Source of the DNA: Sweltsa coloradensis
Taxonomy: Eukaryota > Arthropoda > Insecta > Plecoptera > Chloroperlidae
Assembly (NCBI GenBank): GCA_024449915.1
Contig: JAMZAV010000152.1
Coordinates: 372,001 to 436,000, forward strand
DNA: 64,000 nucleotides
Reading direction: 5' to 3'
Part shown: piece after piece, positions 45,076 through 56,260 of the stretch
How positions within the stretch are numbered: position 1 is the stretch's first letter
Layout: the number at the start of each line of letters is the position of its first letter
Notes under the pieces: model-generated
The model's input: the letters and a program-made list of their open reading frames with translations, nothing else
Told to the model about the DNA's origin: nothing
Database searches by the model: none
Made by a program: the position numbers and the translations under genes

Positions 45076-45741
45076 TCAGTGGCGATCTAGGACATAATCA
45101 TGGGGGGGGGCGATTTGCGTGTGCATGTACAGTCGTGGGAAAGGGACTAAGCGCGGAGCACGGGGGGTAATGGGGGGCGGAGCCCCCCATTAATTGCGCC
45201 GCAGGCGAAAATTTTGAAAATCGGGTTTTTTATAGAGTGCATTTGGTGCGTTTTTTTTAAGAAAAAGTGGTGGGCGGAATGCAATACCGAAACAATGTAG
45301 TTTGTGTGCACCAATTTGTTTTGTCGTCATGTCGAGCTTACAATTTTACAGCATTGGGCCCCTACATTGCAACATTATTATAAACCTTTGATCTATTTTT
45401 CAATTCAGTATTTTAAATTTATTTATTTATTTATTAAACGTCTATCCTATTCATTTAAAAAAAGCGATAACATAGGAGGAACACTTAAAAATCAAAGTAT
45501 TCTGATGCAGACACATTTCAGGGCAAACTGATTTTTTCTGACAACATAAAGGAAAGTTGATTTTTACTGGGAGTTTTAAAAAAATTAGCGCCGCAGGCAA
45601 AAAATTTTTGAAAATCAGGTTTTTAGAGTGCATTTGGTGCGTGCACAATAAATTAATAAATCATTTTATTTTTATTTTAATGAATCATGGGGGGGGGGGG
45701 CGATCGGCCCCACCGCCGCCCCCCCCCGGTATCCGCCACTG
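45076..45741. mobile_element. hAT-like element with perfect 8-bp duplication
   Basis: Ends TCAGTGGCGATCTAGG and CCCGGTATCCGCCACTG are inverted. ATTGTAAG repeats exactly on both sides (45068-45075, 45742-45749), the duplication size of hAT elements. Inside, 45190-45235 and 45585-45645 are direct repeats (GCGCCGCAGGC.AAAATTT, GAGTGCATTTGGTGCG). A LINE 3' tail lies inverted at 45425-45460. G and C runs sit near both ends (45102-45110, 45689-45727). No transposase. Confidence 0.85.
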
Positions 45742-46230
45742 ATTGTAAGTATTGTCTAACGACACAGTTTTAGGTACTTCACAGTCACGCAGCACAAAGC
45801 ACATCTTATACTGCTTTCATTACCGGTGTTATAACCTTATAATTTGGTACTTACGTAGTTGGTGTGACCCTTTTAGAGCATGGATAGTTGTGTGACCCAA
45901 CTTTTCAATATATATATATATTTTTTTTTACTCAACCTACAAAACCTTTAACGTCGCTATTTAAAACAGAAAGTGACTTTTAATGGAAAAGTACTTTCGT
46001 TTAAAATAGTGACGTTAAATTTTGAATTTTTTTTTGTACTGTTAGGTCCTAGGACCTACACCAAACGTGATGATTCTATTTTCGAATGTTTGGATGCTGG
46101 AATGTAATAAATAGTACACAATGAGTTTTCTTGACTTATTTCATCAATGGTGAGTGTTTTATGTTGATTTTAATTGAAAAACGGTGATTGAAAAGTTGGT
46201 CACACCAACTAACGTAAGTACCTATATTTA
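45742..46230. other. No gene; imperfect hairpin around 45850-46220
   Basis: CTTACGTAGTTGGTGTGACC near 45850 and GGTCACACCAACTAACGTAAG near 46200 are inverted repeats, and AACGTCGCTATTTAAAACAG..ACTTTT lies opposite AGTACTTTCGTTTAAAATAG in the middle. This is probably a ~360-bp foldback MITE with ACTTACGTTAGTTGGTGTGA ends. Confidence 0.5.
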
Positions 46231-46400
46231 TTATGTGCTAGTTTGCTAAGGACGACTCCAAGCCCAAGTCACCGTTTACATATTCCTAAGACTGATGACT
46301 CGAATCCACATCAGAAGTCTAATTAAATCTGCTACAGCGGAATCGAACCGTCCTTCTGCATGGAAGCAGAGCGCTAACCACAACGACCAACAGTTCCATA
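46231..46400 (-). mobile_element. SINE1 5' fragment, minus strand
   Basis: Has ATGTGCTAGTTTGCTAAGGA, the inverted B box GGAATCGAACC and TTCTGCATGGAAGCAGAGCG, CTAACCACAACGACCAACAG, i.e. the head and first part of the body only. Confidence 0.75.
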
Positions 46401-47360
46401 CTTATACGTATATTAGACACGCAATACAGAAAAAACTGTGTGATGATAACATTGAAAACATTGTTTAAACTACTAAATTGGGTTTTAAATATGATAGGCC
46501 TAGTAGTCGCGTTGATGGATGCTCACCGCTCTCTTTTAGTTTTATCGAGACGTACTATCATGTTGTTATCTTGATTTTGAGACTCTAAATCAGGGTTTAT
46601 GATAGAGATGTCTCACTCTTACACAACCACCCAATATGACAGATGCGTGGACCCTATGTGTGGTGAGTGTGTCACACTCGTTTTCTCGGCTTACGTCCTG
46701 TGTGGCTGTTCACTTTCGCCGACAAGACCAGACATTTCATGCGATTGTGTGTGTGTGGGGGGGAGAAAGGGGGAGGAGGGGCGATGTGTTTAGTGAAAAG
46801 TGATCAATGGTCAAGCACAACATTTTAGTTTCAGAAGTTGTGTTTATTTGTGTTGAAGTTCAACCCGTTCGGCCAAATCGCTGGGGGCCATTGAATTGTC
46901 GGATTATCGATATGCTTCTATCATCCCTTTTACTAATCTTTTCTCCCAGACATTATTTTGTACTCAACATGATGTGTTGGCCATGTAAAACAGACCACTT
47001 CTCCACTCAAGACACCAAACTTTTGAAGCCAAGCATTCATTAAATCAATTAGATTCAGTAAATGTTACTCTTTTTTACTGATAAACACATGTAACAAATT
47101 TATCCTAGTGATCATTTTACACTCCCCTTCCCCAGATCGCTAGAGATTAGCAGTGCCTTGCACTAAAATGTATAATACGGTTTTATAATATCGAACTATT
47201 TTGTATTATCCCTGAAATAATAATGGGATTGCTCATTTTAAGTTGCAACAGATTGTTTTATTTATTTGGAGAACGGGCGCGTCAACCGTTAGGTGCCTAA
47301 CTCATAACACATGATTTTGAAACTTTGTTTTTTTGTAGTAGGTATTATAGTATATTGTGT
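46401..47360. other. No gene recognised
   Basis: Short frames at 46599-46793 and 46807-47043 have no recognisable features; a GT/G-rich patch lies at 46747-46780. Confidence 0.45.
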
Positions 47361-47362
47361 TT

Positions 47363-47724
47363 CAGTGGCGTATCCCAGGGGTGCGAGGGGGTTTATGGGT
47401 TGAGAGCCCCCCCCCCATGCCCCCCCAAAACCAAAACGAGTGTGGAAGATTGAGAAAAATTAAGATTGAGCAACCACTAGATATTTACATAAGTAGGCCT
47501 AATTACAAATACTTCCAAAGTCAGACTTTCGCACAATAGAAATTTTATGATTCATAGCACTTAAGTATGTATTGACTACTACAACGTGTTTAGAGGCGTT
47601 AAAATGTCAATAACGAGAAAAAAATCGAAAGGCTCGGCGGCTGGGCTTCGCACCAGACCCCGTCCTGTTTTTGCATATGACAACCCCCCCCCCCCCCCCA
47701 TTGGACATTCCTGGATACACCACT
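47363..47724. mobile_element. hAT-like MITE with G/C runs
   Basis: Left end CAGTGGCGTATCCCAGG, right end CATTCCTGGATACACCACT, imperfect inverted repeats of about 15 bp with the hAT-type CAGTGGCG start. Flanks TTGTGTTT and TAGTGTTC agree at 6 of 8 positions. C runs lie near 47407-47426 and 47685-47699. Confidence 0.65.
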
Positions 47725-49590
47725 AGTGTTCTTTATTCATTAGCACGTGTTGCTATTTTCATTCATAGTCAATCAAATAGTAGCTAAAAAAAACCCCCCA
47801 TCCAAGATACTATGAATGAAATTGCAAGCTGACAAAAATAGTAAATCTAACAAGCTACAATTAATTAATGTTTCCAATCACACCACGCACAACAAGTCAC
47901 GACATTAAATACCTTGTGATTTTGCGTGTATATTTTAAAGGTTGTAATATTTTTTTTTTATTCGAAAGCAAATGTTTTATTTTCCAATTTTCTTAGTAGG
48001 TATCATGTTTTTATAAAGTTTTAATAAGTAATTTTATTGTTAATATATTGTCTAATTTTATACAATATGACAATTGTTGGACTAAGTACGTTTCCGAGGG
48101 CTGACTGCGGGAAGACAGCCTTCCGCAGATTTATATTTATTATTATATAAACAACTGTGTAACCGATTTGTTTTCCATATGTTTTACATTGTCTGTCTGT
48201 ATCCAGAATCGGTATAAGATCTCTTTATTGTCTACTTTCTTTACCTGCACACGAATGATTCTCGTTTTATAGTCAGAAGATTCCATCCGTAGTACTAGTA
48301 CCCGTTTAAAAACTTTGCTTCGAATTATAATGAACCTTTTTCCGCCATCAGGTAACTCAGGTCATCAACACCCAAAATATATTAGCAAAACATGTCAAAG
48401 CACAAGATACTAGCTACGATAGAGCAGTTGAAAGACAACAATTAACATTTGAAGTTGATAAAGTAATTCTTAATAAAGTTTCTAATGACGATGACGTGCA
48501 AATCTACGAATGTGTCGTCCGTCCGCTATTTATGTCATCCGTATGTTGGTTAGGTACTTGCATGGCACAATAAACAATATTCACAAATAACATGATGATT
48601 GATGCGTGATTGGATAACACGTAAAAAAGTAAAGACTTGTCACGCATACTTTGTCGGAGCCCAGCTTTAACACACGTGCATGGCCTTGAGAATATATCTT
48701 ACTATTGCAAGGAGAAATGCTTGCTTGCTGGAGGGGTGGGGACACGCTTTGGACTAATTTATTGCGTTAAACAACGTCGTTCTTGCAAGGCACAAACAAA
48801 CCTAGATTAATTCTTCATGTGTAATGAAGATATGCCATGCAATACAGTTTTGTACATGGTCGGCTTTAGCTTTTTCTCACGTGAATATCTTAACGTTCTG
48901 ATTTTTTTTTTGGTGTAGTGCCCACAACGTTCACCATTTGTATTTGATTATATCGACACTTACTATCACACCGCCAATTATAATACAATATAACTACCAA
49001 ATAGACCGAATTCATGACGCCGACTCATGCTCATTTGGTAAGGAATCCGCCCCGATCGCCCGGACATCGGAGAACCGGCGGGGTTCTATTCAAAAGTGAG
49101 ACAATTTTTGCATTAGTATCGTATTGACAGTCGTGTAATTAAACACAGACGACTCCAAACTGGAAAACACTATTTACCTTCCATTTTTAATGGCCTTGTC
49201 GCAATTGAGTCCGGTGTTCTTTGTGACGTGGATACTCCAGCTCGCGCAAAAGAAACGCGCGGATAGAACCGAATGACCGGTTCGACTCCAACCGATAATT
49301 TTCAATTATTCTTTGTCTTTATAATTTGACACGTATTCATATCCTAGGCTAAACAACGATTGCGTTCCGTTACATGCTATAAGTAATCTGTTTTCACATC
49401 ATGTGGCGAGGGGTAATCCTAATCTGAACTGATGACCGTTCAGATCATCTATAATTTAGCATTTTCCATCGAATTTATATCGTAATGCCGATTATGCTTA
49501 TGCTGTGTACGTTTCTTATTGGGGCTCGAGCGTGAAAATAAGTGGGTTAATTCAAGCTTAAACAGCTTACACATAACATAATGCCTTACT
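47725..49590. other. No gene; two tRNA-like patches at 49010-49090 and 49255-49300
   Basis: AT-rich. 49010-49090 has an A-box-like TGCTCATTTGG and a GGGTTCTATTC word at about tRNA spacing. 49282-49292 has an exact B box GGTTCGACTCC. Neither folds into a full cloverleaf by eye, so both are at best decayed tRNA-derived heads. Confidence 0.4.
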
Positions 49591-49599
49591 GTTGCCGTG

Positions 49600-50145
49600 T
49601 TCATAGCAAACAGTACATGTAATTTTTAAATGCCCCCCCCATTGAGTGGTGTTTCTGCATTAGCTGAATCAGTTTTTAACTCTGTGGCCATGAAATTGTT
49701 ATTTCGAACGATAAATAACCCTCCTCCTAGGTCACTCACAAAGTCGTATCGCCGAGTGCGCCCTTGCTGGGGCTGAAAAGGCCAAAAATAGCGGCAAAAC
49801 AGCATTCGTTTTCAGTATTTTAGCGGTAACCTACACGTTTTTGGTAATTTTTTTTTTTATTTTGAAAAAGTTAAAATTTAGGACTTTTGATGACATTTCC
49901 AAAAAAATTTTTGTAATTTTTTATAAAGCCAAATGAAAGGGAATTTTAAAAAAAGCCCAAATTCGCAATTTTTTATAAGCCCTTTTATTAAAAATTTTGA
50001 AAAACGACATCACCAAAACCAGTAAATTTTATTGTGAAAAAAGAAAAAAAAAAAATTTTGCCGATAGACAAAATTTTGGGCCCCAGTTCCCAAATGAAAT
50101 GCGGGGACACTGCTCCGCCGATATTATAGCTACTCCGTGAGCCCT
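49600..50145 (+). repeat. Dispersed repeat R5, copy 2
   Basis: Collinear with 1-610: CACTCACAAAGTCGTATCGC, GCTGGGGCTGAAAAGGCC, CGCAATTTTTTATAAG and GATATTATAGCTACTCC. Differences are mainly in homopolymer length, with A and T runs longer here. Confidence 0.75.
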
Positions 50146-50635
50146 TAAAAAAAAAAGCTTTTTCCCCAATATGACCAACCACATTTTTTAGAAATACCCA
50201 AAAAGTTTTTGGCCACGTTTTAAATGGTTTTCGGGTCGTTGCTATTTACGCGGCCCTCGACTCATCGGAAAGGGAAAAAATAAATTAAAAATTTGGTGAA
50301 TGCCCCAGAATGCTCGGTCACTTTTTGACTATAAAAATAACCCCCGTTGTATCTTTGATATTGTGAGTAGGTACTCAAAAACTGCCCTTTTCTCCCCCCC
50401 CCCCACCCCTCCCTTTTCCTGCCCTTAAGTTTTTAATATTGGTTGGGCGAGCTCTGCTTGACTGGGGTACCCTCATAAATTTAGCAAATTTGGGTGGATA
50501 ACGGGAAATTTCCCATAATCCCCCCATAAATGGTCATCGAGTGCCCAATCACTGTTTTATTTAAAAAAAAGACCTTTTTGACAACCCACTTTATGTTAAC
50601 GTTTTCAATTTAATTAAAGATACCTCCCCCCGGGA
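50146..50635. other. Homopolymer-rich low-complexity stretch
   Basis: Runs of A, C and T (e.g. 50394-50405 C run) and no recognisable coding. It may be low-quality consensus. Confidence 0.4.
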
Positions 50636-50639
50636 TCGG

Positions 50640-50890
50640 AGGTTTTCGGGCCCTTTTCGAAAAATCCGGGACAAATTTTTCCGGACTTTTTTCCGGTAGT
50701 CAAAAATGGCCCTCGTCCGCCAGTTCCGAGAACCCGAGGGATTGGGTCTACAATTTTTGCGCCTTTTGAAAAAAAAAAACACGACAAAGGTTTTTTCCGG
50801 GACGCTTTCCGGTAGAAAATTTTTGCCTCCCCCCGCGCGGTTCTATAGCCCCCGGTTAAACCTGATGGGACGAAAATTCCCCGAGCTTTT
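50640..50890 (+). repeat. Tandem repeat C, second locus (about two units)
   Basis: AATCCGGGACAAATTTTTCC, CCCTCGTCCGCCAGTTCCG and GCGCCTTTTGAAAAA, then a second unit with TTTTTTCCGGGACGCTTTCC, CGCGCGGTTCTATAGCC. It matches the unit at 43081-43860. Confidence 0.65.
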
Positions 50891-51017
50891 AAAAAAAACC
50901 TTTTTTTGGTTTTTCAAAAATGGCCAACCATTTTCAAAGAAACAAAACAAATTTTATATTAGGGCCGTAACCTTTGATGCGGCCTTGAGACGCCTTTGGG
51001 AATCCCCAAAAAAATGA

Positions 51018-51850
51018 AATGGCTTAAAGATATGGGAATGTCTTTTTTTCTATTTAAAATTCTCCCCCCCCCCCCCTTAACAGTGTCATTGCGGCTCCAC
51101 TAAAAACAGCCCTAAAAAATTCGGATTCGCCCCCCCGAAAAAAGTTAATACATTTAATGAAAAATAAAGGGTTTTTAGATATTAAAAACCGTTTCCCCCC
51201 CCCCCCCCCCCCAAACCCCCACCATCACCCCACCCCACTTTGCCCCTCTCTATTCCCTCGTTGGTTCGTTGAGGCTAAACACATGTTTTTCCAAAACAAA
51301 AAATTTGACTTTGGCCCCCCCCCTCCCCCCCCCCTTCCCAAAAAAGACCGCTTCTGCCCAACCTAAAGGAAGTCTGCCCCAAAATTTTGTCCATGTCCCC
51401 CCCCAGGACTTTTCCCCCTTTTTGGCTATATAAAATGCAATTATAATGGCTTAAAAGATATTGAGAAATGTTTTAAATTCTTTTTTTCTAAATCCCCCCC
51501 CCCCCCCCCCCTCAAACAGTCCCATTGGGCGTCCACTAAAAACAGTCCTCAAAATTGGGGATCGTACCGAAAAAATTTAAAAAATTCAATGAATAATAAA
51601 GTTTAAAATTTATAAAACCGATTTCCCCCCCCAAACCCCTCCATCCCCCCCACAGTCCTTCTTTCCCTCTTTGGTTCGTTGAGGCTAAACCATTATTTCC
51701 CAGAAAAAAATTTTAAATTTTTGACCCCCCCCCCCTCCCCCCCCTTTCCAAAAGAGGTTCCCCAAACCCCTAAAGGAAGTTGTCCAAAAATGTTGTCCCG
51801 TGCCCCCAGGCATTCCCTCTTTTAATATTTTAAAAATGCAATTATCCTTT
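51018..51850 (+). repeat. Tandem duplication of about 425 bp with C-run cores
   Basis: 51018-51440 and about 51448-51850 are collinear: ATGGCTTAAAGATAT, a C run, CAGTGTCATTG.G..TCCACT, AAAAACAG.CCT, GGTTCGTTGAGGCTAAAC, CTAAAGGAAGT and TAAAATGCAATTAT. C runs of 10-20 sit at matching places. Copies differ largely by run length. Confidence 0.75.
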
Positions 51851-52490
51851 TGGTTGACGTCCTTTGATAACCCCGGGTTTTGGTTTAGGGGGCCAAAAAA
51901 CCCCGTATTTTTTTAAAACCAAATTTTCCCCCTTTGGGCCCCCCCCACCCCCCCCCCCCCTGCCAAACCCAAAAAGGAAATCGCTGTAGAAAAAAATTCG
52001 GGATCGGAGTAAATTGTCGAGATATAGAAGTTTTTTAAAAAAAACTTGAAAAAATTTAATTTCTATTACATATTTTTGACTACTCTAAATCGACCATTTT
52101 TAAAAAATTTGACTTGTATTAAATGGCAAATAAGTCGATCACGCATACCCCTTTTAAAAATAATTGTAGATTTTGTAAAAATTTTTAAGTAGGGCCCAAT
52201 GAAATTTTTTTTCAAATTTAAAAAATTCGGCAGACCCCGTTTTAAGGGGCATAATATGTGAGTTTGTATTTTTTATTATTTGAAATTGAAGTGGGTAGTA
52301 CATGTTACCCCTCCCCTTTTTGGCCTTCCACTCCCCTCCCGCCAAACACAAGTTTTACAAAAAATTTAAAATTTCTATATAATGTTTTTACACATAAAAC
52401 AAAAGATGTAAAAGAATGACGTACCACAATCGGGAGCGTGGTTGATTAACAAAAATTAAAAATTTTAAACAATGCAAAATGAAAAAAAAG
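51851..52490. other. Low-complexity then AT-rich stretch, no gene
   Basis: C runs near 51935-51961, then AT-rich sequence. Nothing else recognised. Confidence 0.45.
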
Positions 52491-52493
52491 TAC

Positions 52494-52570
52494 GACCCGC
52501 CGTGACTCGAACCCCCGCCGACCCGTGATAACTTTTCTTCTGACCGCTCGACTAAACTGCCCTGTGGATA
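52494..52570 (-). other. tRNA-like sequence (pseudogene or SINE head)
   Basis: On the minus strand TAGTCGAGCGG fits the A box (TRGYNNANNNG) and GGTTCGAGTCACGGCGGGTC contains a near-consensus B box about 40 nt later. An acceptor pairing (TCCACAGGG with the 3' end) is poor, so a functional tRNA is doubtful. Confidence 0.4.
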
Positions 52571-53805
52571 TATGCCATAATAACTGTACCGTATCAGCCG
52601 TTGGAATTTTTATCGCAGGGAAAAAATAAAAAGAGTTTATAAATATATTTTTTCGGCGCTTAGGATGTCAAAACGAAGGTTTGAAAAGTTGTTTTTCGGA
52701 ATCCTCGAACCTGATCTGAATTTAATGGACCAACAAAGTGAACCCAACCTCTAGAGTCATACCCGTTTTATGACGTTTTATATTTGCATGCAACTGTAAA
52801 AAAGTTGTTTTTTCTATGCAAAAACGGCACGCATGTCAATTTTGTCGGTGTCACTTCTACCCTTCAAACGTAACCAAATGCGTGATGTTTGGTATGACAA
52901 TTTCGTAAACGCTGGGAAGAGTGCTTTCTGCCATTCGTGAATTTTACAAAAAATATTCACCGTGCTTTTCGTGACCTTGAATGCAAATTTTCAACTTTCA
53001 AAAAAGTGCCCCGGACCGAACTCGAAGGCTTCCACCTAGCCCGGGTTCGAACCCAGGTTCTCAAAACAATTTTATTTAAATACCTTCATTCCTTCCGCTA
53101 TATTAAAGAGCCTTGGTCGTTCCAAATCGAACAGAGGAAAGGCAATATTTTAAGCTTTTAAAGTTGCACCCCAAAAATGTTTAAAAAATTTAAAACTTTT
53201 TTCGACTTTGGGATTTTTTTTCCGCGCCAATCGGCAAATGGCAATCTCTTGAGTAAGATGCAACCAACTTTTATCTATACTAGATGTATATAGTTCAACA
53301 CTAAAGGAGTGCTAGAGGGTAGAGTACTACCCTTACAAACGAGTTTATTTCATGGCCACTAGATTTAAACAATGCCAATGCCTTGAGTCAAATGAATCTA
53401 ATACTTAGCAATTTATTAAATTCAGTGAAGGAATCTTAGAAGGTTGACTACTATACCCACAGTTGTTTTAAATAAAGAACGGACAGATTGTAAATATGAC
53501 AGTTGTTCGGCCAAAAATCGTACAACTTAAATAAAACATTGCAAAGTTGTAAAAAATTATCACGTACACAACCAAGAAAGAGATAACAAAATCGAAAATT
53601 TTTGATACCTAGAAAACTGAAATCAACAAAATCAGTTTTAAAATGTATATTTATAATCATTTTGAAGAAAATTGTGAATGGAGAGCCATATATTTCCGTT
53701 TCAATAACAACTGTGCAAAATGTGACACCCGCGAGTGAACACAAATTTGCCAAAAATGCATGTAAAATTGAATGTATAAGGTGTAGGTAAACGTAAAGTC
53801 TGCGC
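52571..53805. other. No gene; B-box-like palindrome near 53040
   Basis: GCCCGGGTTCGAACCCAGGT at 53039-53058 is a T-arm-like palindrome without the rest of a tRNA. The remainder is AT-rich with short frames on both strands. Confidence 0.4.
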
Positions 53806-53810
53806 TGCTG

Positions 53811-54023
53811 GTGAAACACTACACCCTTAGCTCTGCCCTAAGAGAACACAACGTACTTCAAAGATCACAACACAATGAGCACCGGAAAGTCACTCCCACA
53901 GCCACCATTTGCATAATTACACATTCCGCCGAGTACGTTGACGTAGGCGACAAGGTTCTTTACATAATGGATGTGGCTTGGGTTAAGAACATGGTTCAAA
54001 TCATCAAGCGACAAGGAAAGTAA
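53811..54023 (+). other. Weak coding candidate (possible exon)
   Basis: A 70-codon frame whose second half reads TATICIITHSAEYVDVGDKV then LYIMDVAWVKNM. The VGDKVL..I....KK pattern faintly recalls mitochondrial ribosomal protein L14 (CIHVY..., VGDKVLVAIKG). Most conserved positions are not met and the frame opens with GTG and not ATG, so it would have to be an internal exon. The end AAAGTAATG could be a weak donor. I regard it as unproven. Confidence 0.15.
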
Positions 54024-54780
54024 TGAATTGTTGTATATTACAGAGTATGTATCAATCATAATTATATACATATCATAAATATATTTATTTCTTATGCTAC
54101 AAGTGCAAGTTAGTACCATTTTTACAAAGACCCTAACTACATCTAAATGAAATAATGTCGAAAGTGAGATGGCGAATGATACTCGGAGATAAAAAAGAAA
54201 TAAGAAAAATAATATGTGGCTTAAAAACTATAAAACCACAATAGAATGTATAAACTTCATAATAAATATATAAAATGTGTTATTTATTCTTTATTGACAT
54301 ATAAGGACGAAAATTAAAAATGAAATATGAAACAGATCCTTGCATGCTGATTTGGACAAGCTACTTATTCGTGGAGATAGTAATCCAAAACAATGTTTTT
54401 TTTCTTTTGATGCGGTCCTTTTTATGCAAATTCGATCGATTTTGAAACATTAGCTATTCTTCAACTTTAAATACATTAATTGGTGTTTTGTTCTGAATCT
54501 AATACAAAAATAATCAGTCGAGGGAGCGCAGCGACTGCGTCTTACAATTCAAGTCAAACGAGACTCATTCTGTCCTTGTGTTTGTGACTTTATACGCCGA
54601 AAATCAGCCGAATCGCTGAATCGATTGCGCTGAAATTTTAAACAGACATCCAGTACGAGTTAACTGAGAACTGTTAACAAAATCAGCACATTCCGTTTCG
54701 ATTTAAACTCACAAAAAATAGAATGTGAAATGTTAATACAGCATTGATATCAAACTATAACAAACAACTTACAAATCTTC
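54024..54780. other. No gene; degenerate repeat at 54515-54660
   Basis: 54515-54660 (CGCAGCGACTGCGTCTTACA, GAATCGATTGCGCTGAAATT, CCAGTACGAGTTAACTGAG) resembles 16130-16250 (GAACTGATTGCGCCGAAAGT, CCGGTACTAGTCCTCAGGG), a further dispersed family. Confidence 0.5.
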
Positions 54781-54784
54781 TACG

Positions 54785-55135
54785 GTTTGTTTATCTTTTA
54801 CTGTGTCTCGCGGCCCGCGGTAGAATTGGCCCTGAGAATGGCTCTGCTAATAAAAAGTCCATCTCACAAACATCAGCTAGAAACGAGAGGCGAGCTCTTG
54901 GCAATTCGTCGTCGAGGACCTTGCCCCCTTCCCTTGACGACCTCCCCGACGACGATGACGACAATGACACCACGAACAAGACAAAGACGATGACGACCTC
55001 GACGTGAGTATCCATCCTTTCCTCCCCCTGCCCGTGGCTGGTTCTGACCAGCATGATCCCCTCCTATCCATATCCCCTAGTTTAGAGTGGCGCATTATGA
55101 CCTAAATGGTTGACGCGCCCATAATCCAAAAAAGC
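54785..55135 (+). repeat. Dispersed repeat R7, copy 1
   Basis: CATCAGCTAGAAACGAGAGG, CGAGCTCTTGGCAATTCGTC, a GACGAC-rich centre, CGTGGCTGGTTCTGACCAGC and GAGTGGCGCATTATGACCTA. Near-collinear with 62630-62905 and in part 55170-55385. The centre encodes aspartate runs in one frame, not a gene. Confidence 0.75.
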
Positions 55136-55169
55136 TTAAGTAGGAAAGTATATTACTACACAATGCTTA

Positions 55170-55385
55170 GAGACAAACTCTTCGGTCGTCATTAGGAACC
55201 CCTCTCACCTTGATGACTTCCCCGACGACGACGCAACGACAACGACGACACGAAAGAACCCACGACATGAGACCAGACCCCCCTATTGCCTATTGCTGGA
55301 TCTGTCGAGTATGGGTAAAATTTCCCCACATCCCTTAAACTAGAGTGACGCATAACCTAACGGTTGACGCGCCCAGAAACCAAAT
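55170..55385 (+). repeat. Dispersed repeat R7, copy 2 (shorter)
   Basis: GACTTCCCCGACGACGACG, CCCCCTATTGCCTATTGC and AGAGTGACGCATAACCTAAC, GGTTGACGCGCCCAG correspond to the middle and right end of copy 1, 240 bp downstream. Confidence 0.65.
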
Positions 55386-55569
55386 ACACCGCCATTTTTT
55401 TTCTCTCTAGGTCGAGGCCTTAATCCTCTCTTAAATATTTCATAGGCCTACATTGGAGCTAGAGGTGAACACAGATCGCTTCCCTTTCGGTTCAGTTCAT
55501 GTTCTCGATCCCGGTGTTTTTCTGTAGGCCTCACGGGCCTGTGGTCACACATGTGTATGCAATGATTAT

Positions 55570-55840
55570 ACTAGGAAAACGCCAAAGTCGTTTTAGATGA
55601 GTGAGCGAGCCACGTGTGGACATTTCCTTTTCATCCCCCTAAGGATGGATCTTTCCTCCCTAGCCTATTATAGGCTAAAGAGTGGCGCATTATGGTTTTA
55701 CATTTGACTGACCCTTAAACCAACCTATCTCATATCAATATTATCCTTGGTGTATATCAATAAACTTAAATGCAAATTTTACCGGTTACTCACCACATGG
55801 CTTCTCACTCGTCAAACAACGACTTTGACGTTTTCCTAGT
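55570..55840. mobile_element. MITE Y, intact copy (about 270 bp)
   Basis: Ends ACTAGGAAAACGCCAAAGTC, GTTTTAGATGAGTGAGCGAG and, at the right, CTTCTCACTCGTCAAACAAC, GACTTTGACGTTTTCCTAGT form inverted repeats of about 45 bp. The interior shares AGCCTATTATAGGCTAAAG and GGCGCATTATGG with R7. The split copy is at 16964-17990. No coding capacity. Confidence 0.85.
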
Positions 55841-56046
55841 TTTAGTCTATGATATAATTATTTAAGGAATTACAGTTTTGATTTATCAGTAAAAATTAAC
55901 TACGTCGGGCAGGGAACCTCTACTTGCCATTGGTTTGGTTTCCACAGCCAGCTGTAATGCGAAGCACATCGCAAACCGCAAGGGGTCTCGCAAAACGCGA
56001 ATGACCTTAAAACATTTATATATTTGAAAGTATTTATTGGTTGAAA

Positions 56047-56057
56047 ATATATAAAGG
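56047..56057 (+). promoter_or_regulatory. Candidate TATA box of the second F-box gene
   Basis: ATATATAAAGG lies about 200 bp upstream of the candidate ATG at 56261 and about 330 bp upstream of the F-box codons. The match to TATAWAAG is good, but AT-rich context weakens it. Confidence 0.3.
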
Positions 56058-56260
56058 TGACCCTTAGAAACTTCGAATATAATGAAGGATGAGTATCTTC
56101 CTTGAGATCTTTGGCATCGGAGGTTTCGCGCGGCTGTCTTTGCACTTCCAGGGGGCGGTGGATTCTTCAGTAAACAAACTAATGCCTATTTACTGGATTG
56201 TGCCTGACATTTTGCAATTAATTTACAGTACAGTGTGTGTTCAGTTGAAGAACTATTATT

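Noticed and set aside
51157..51366. Proline-rich frame
   Set aside because: Produced by C homopolymer runs in a low-complexity duplication.
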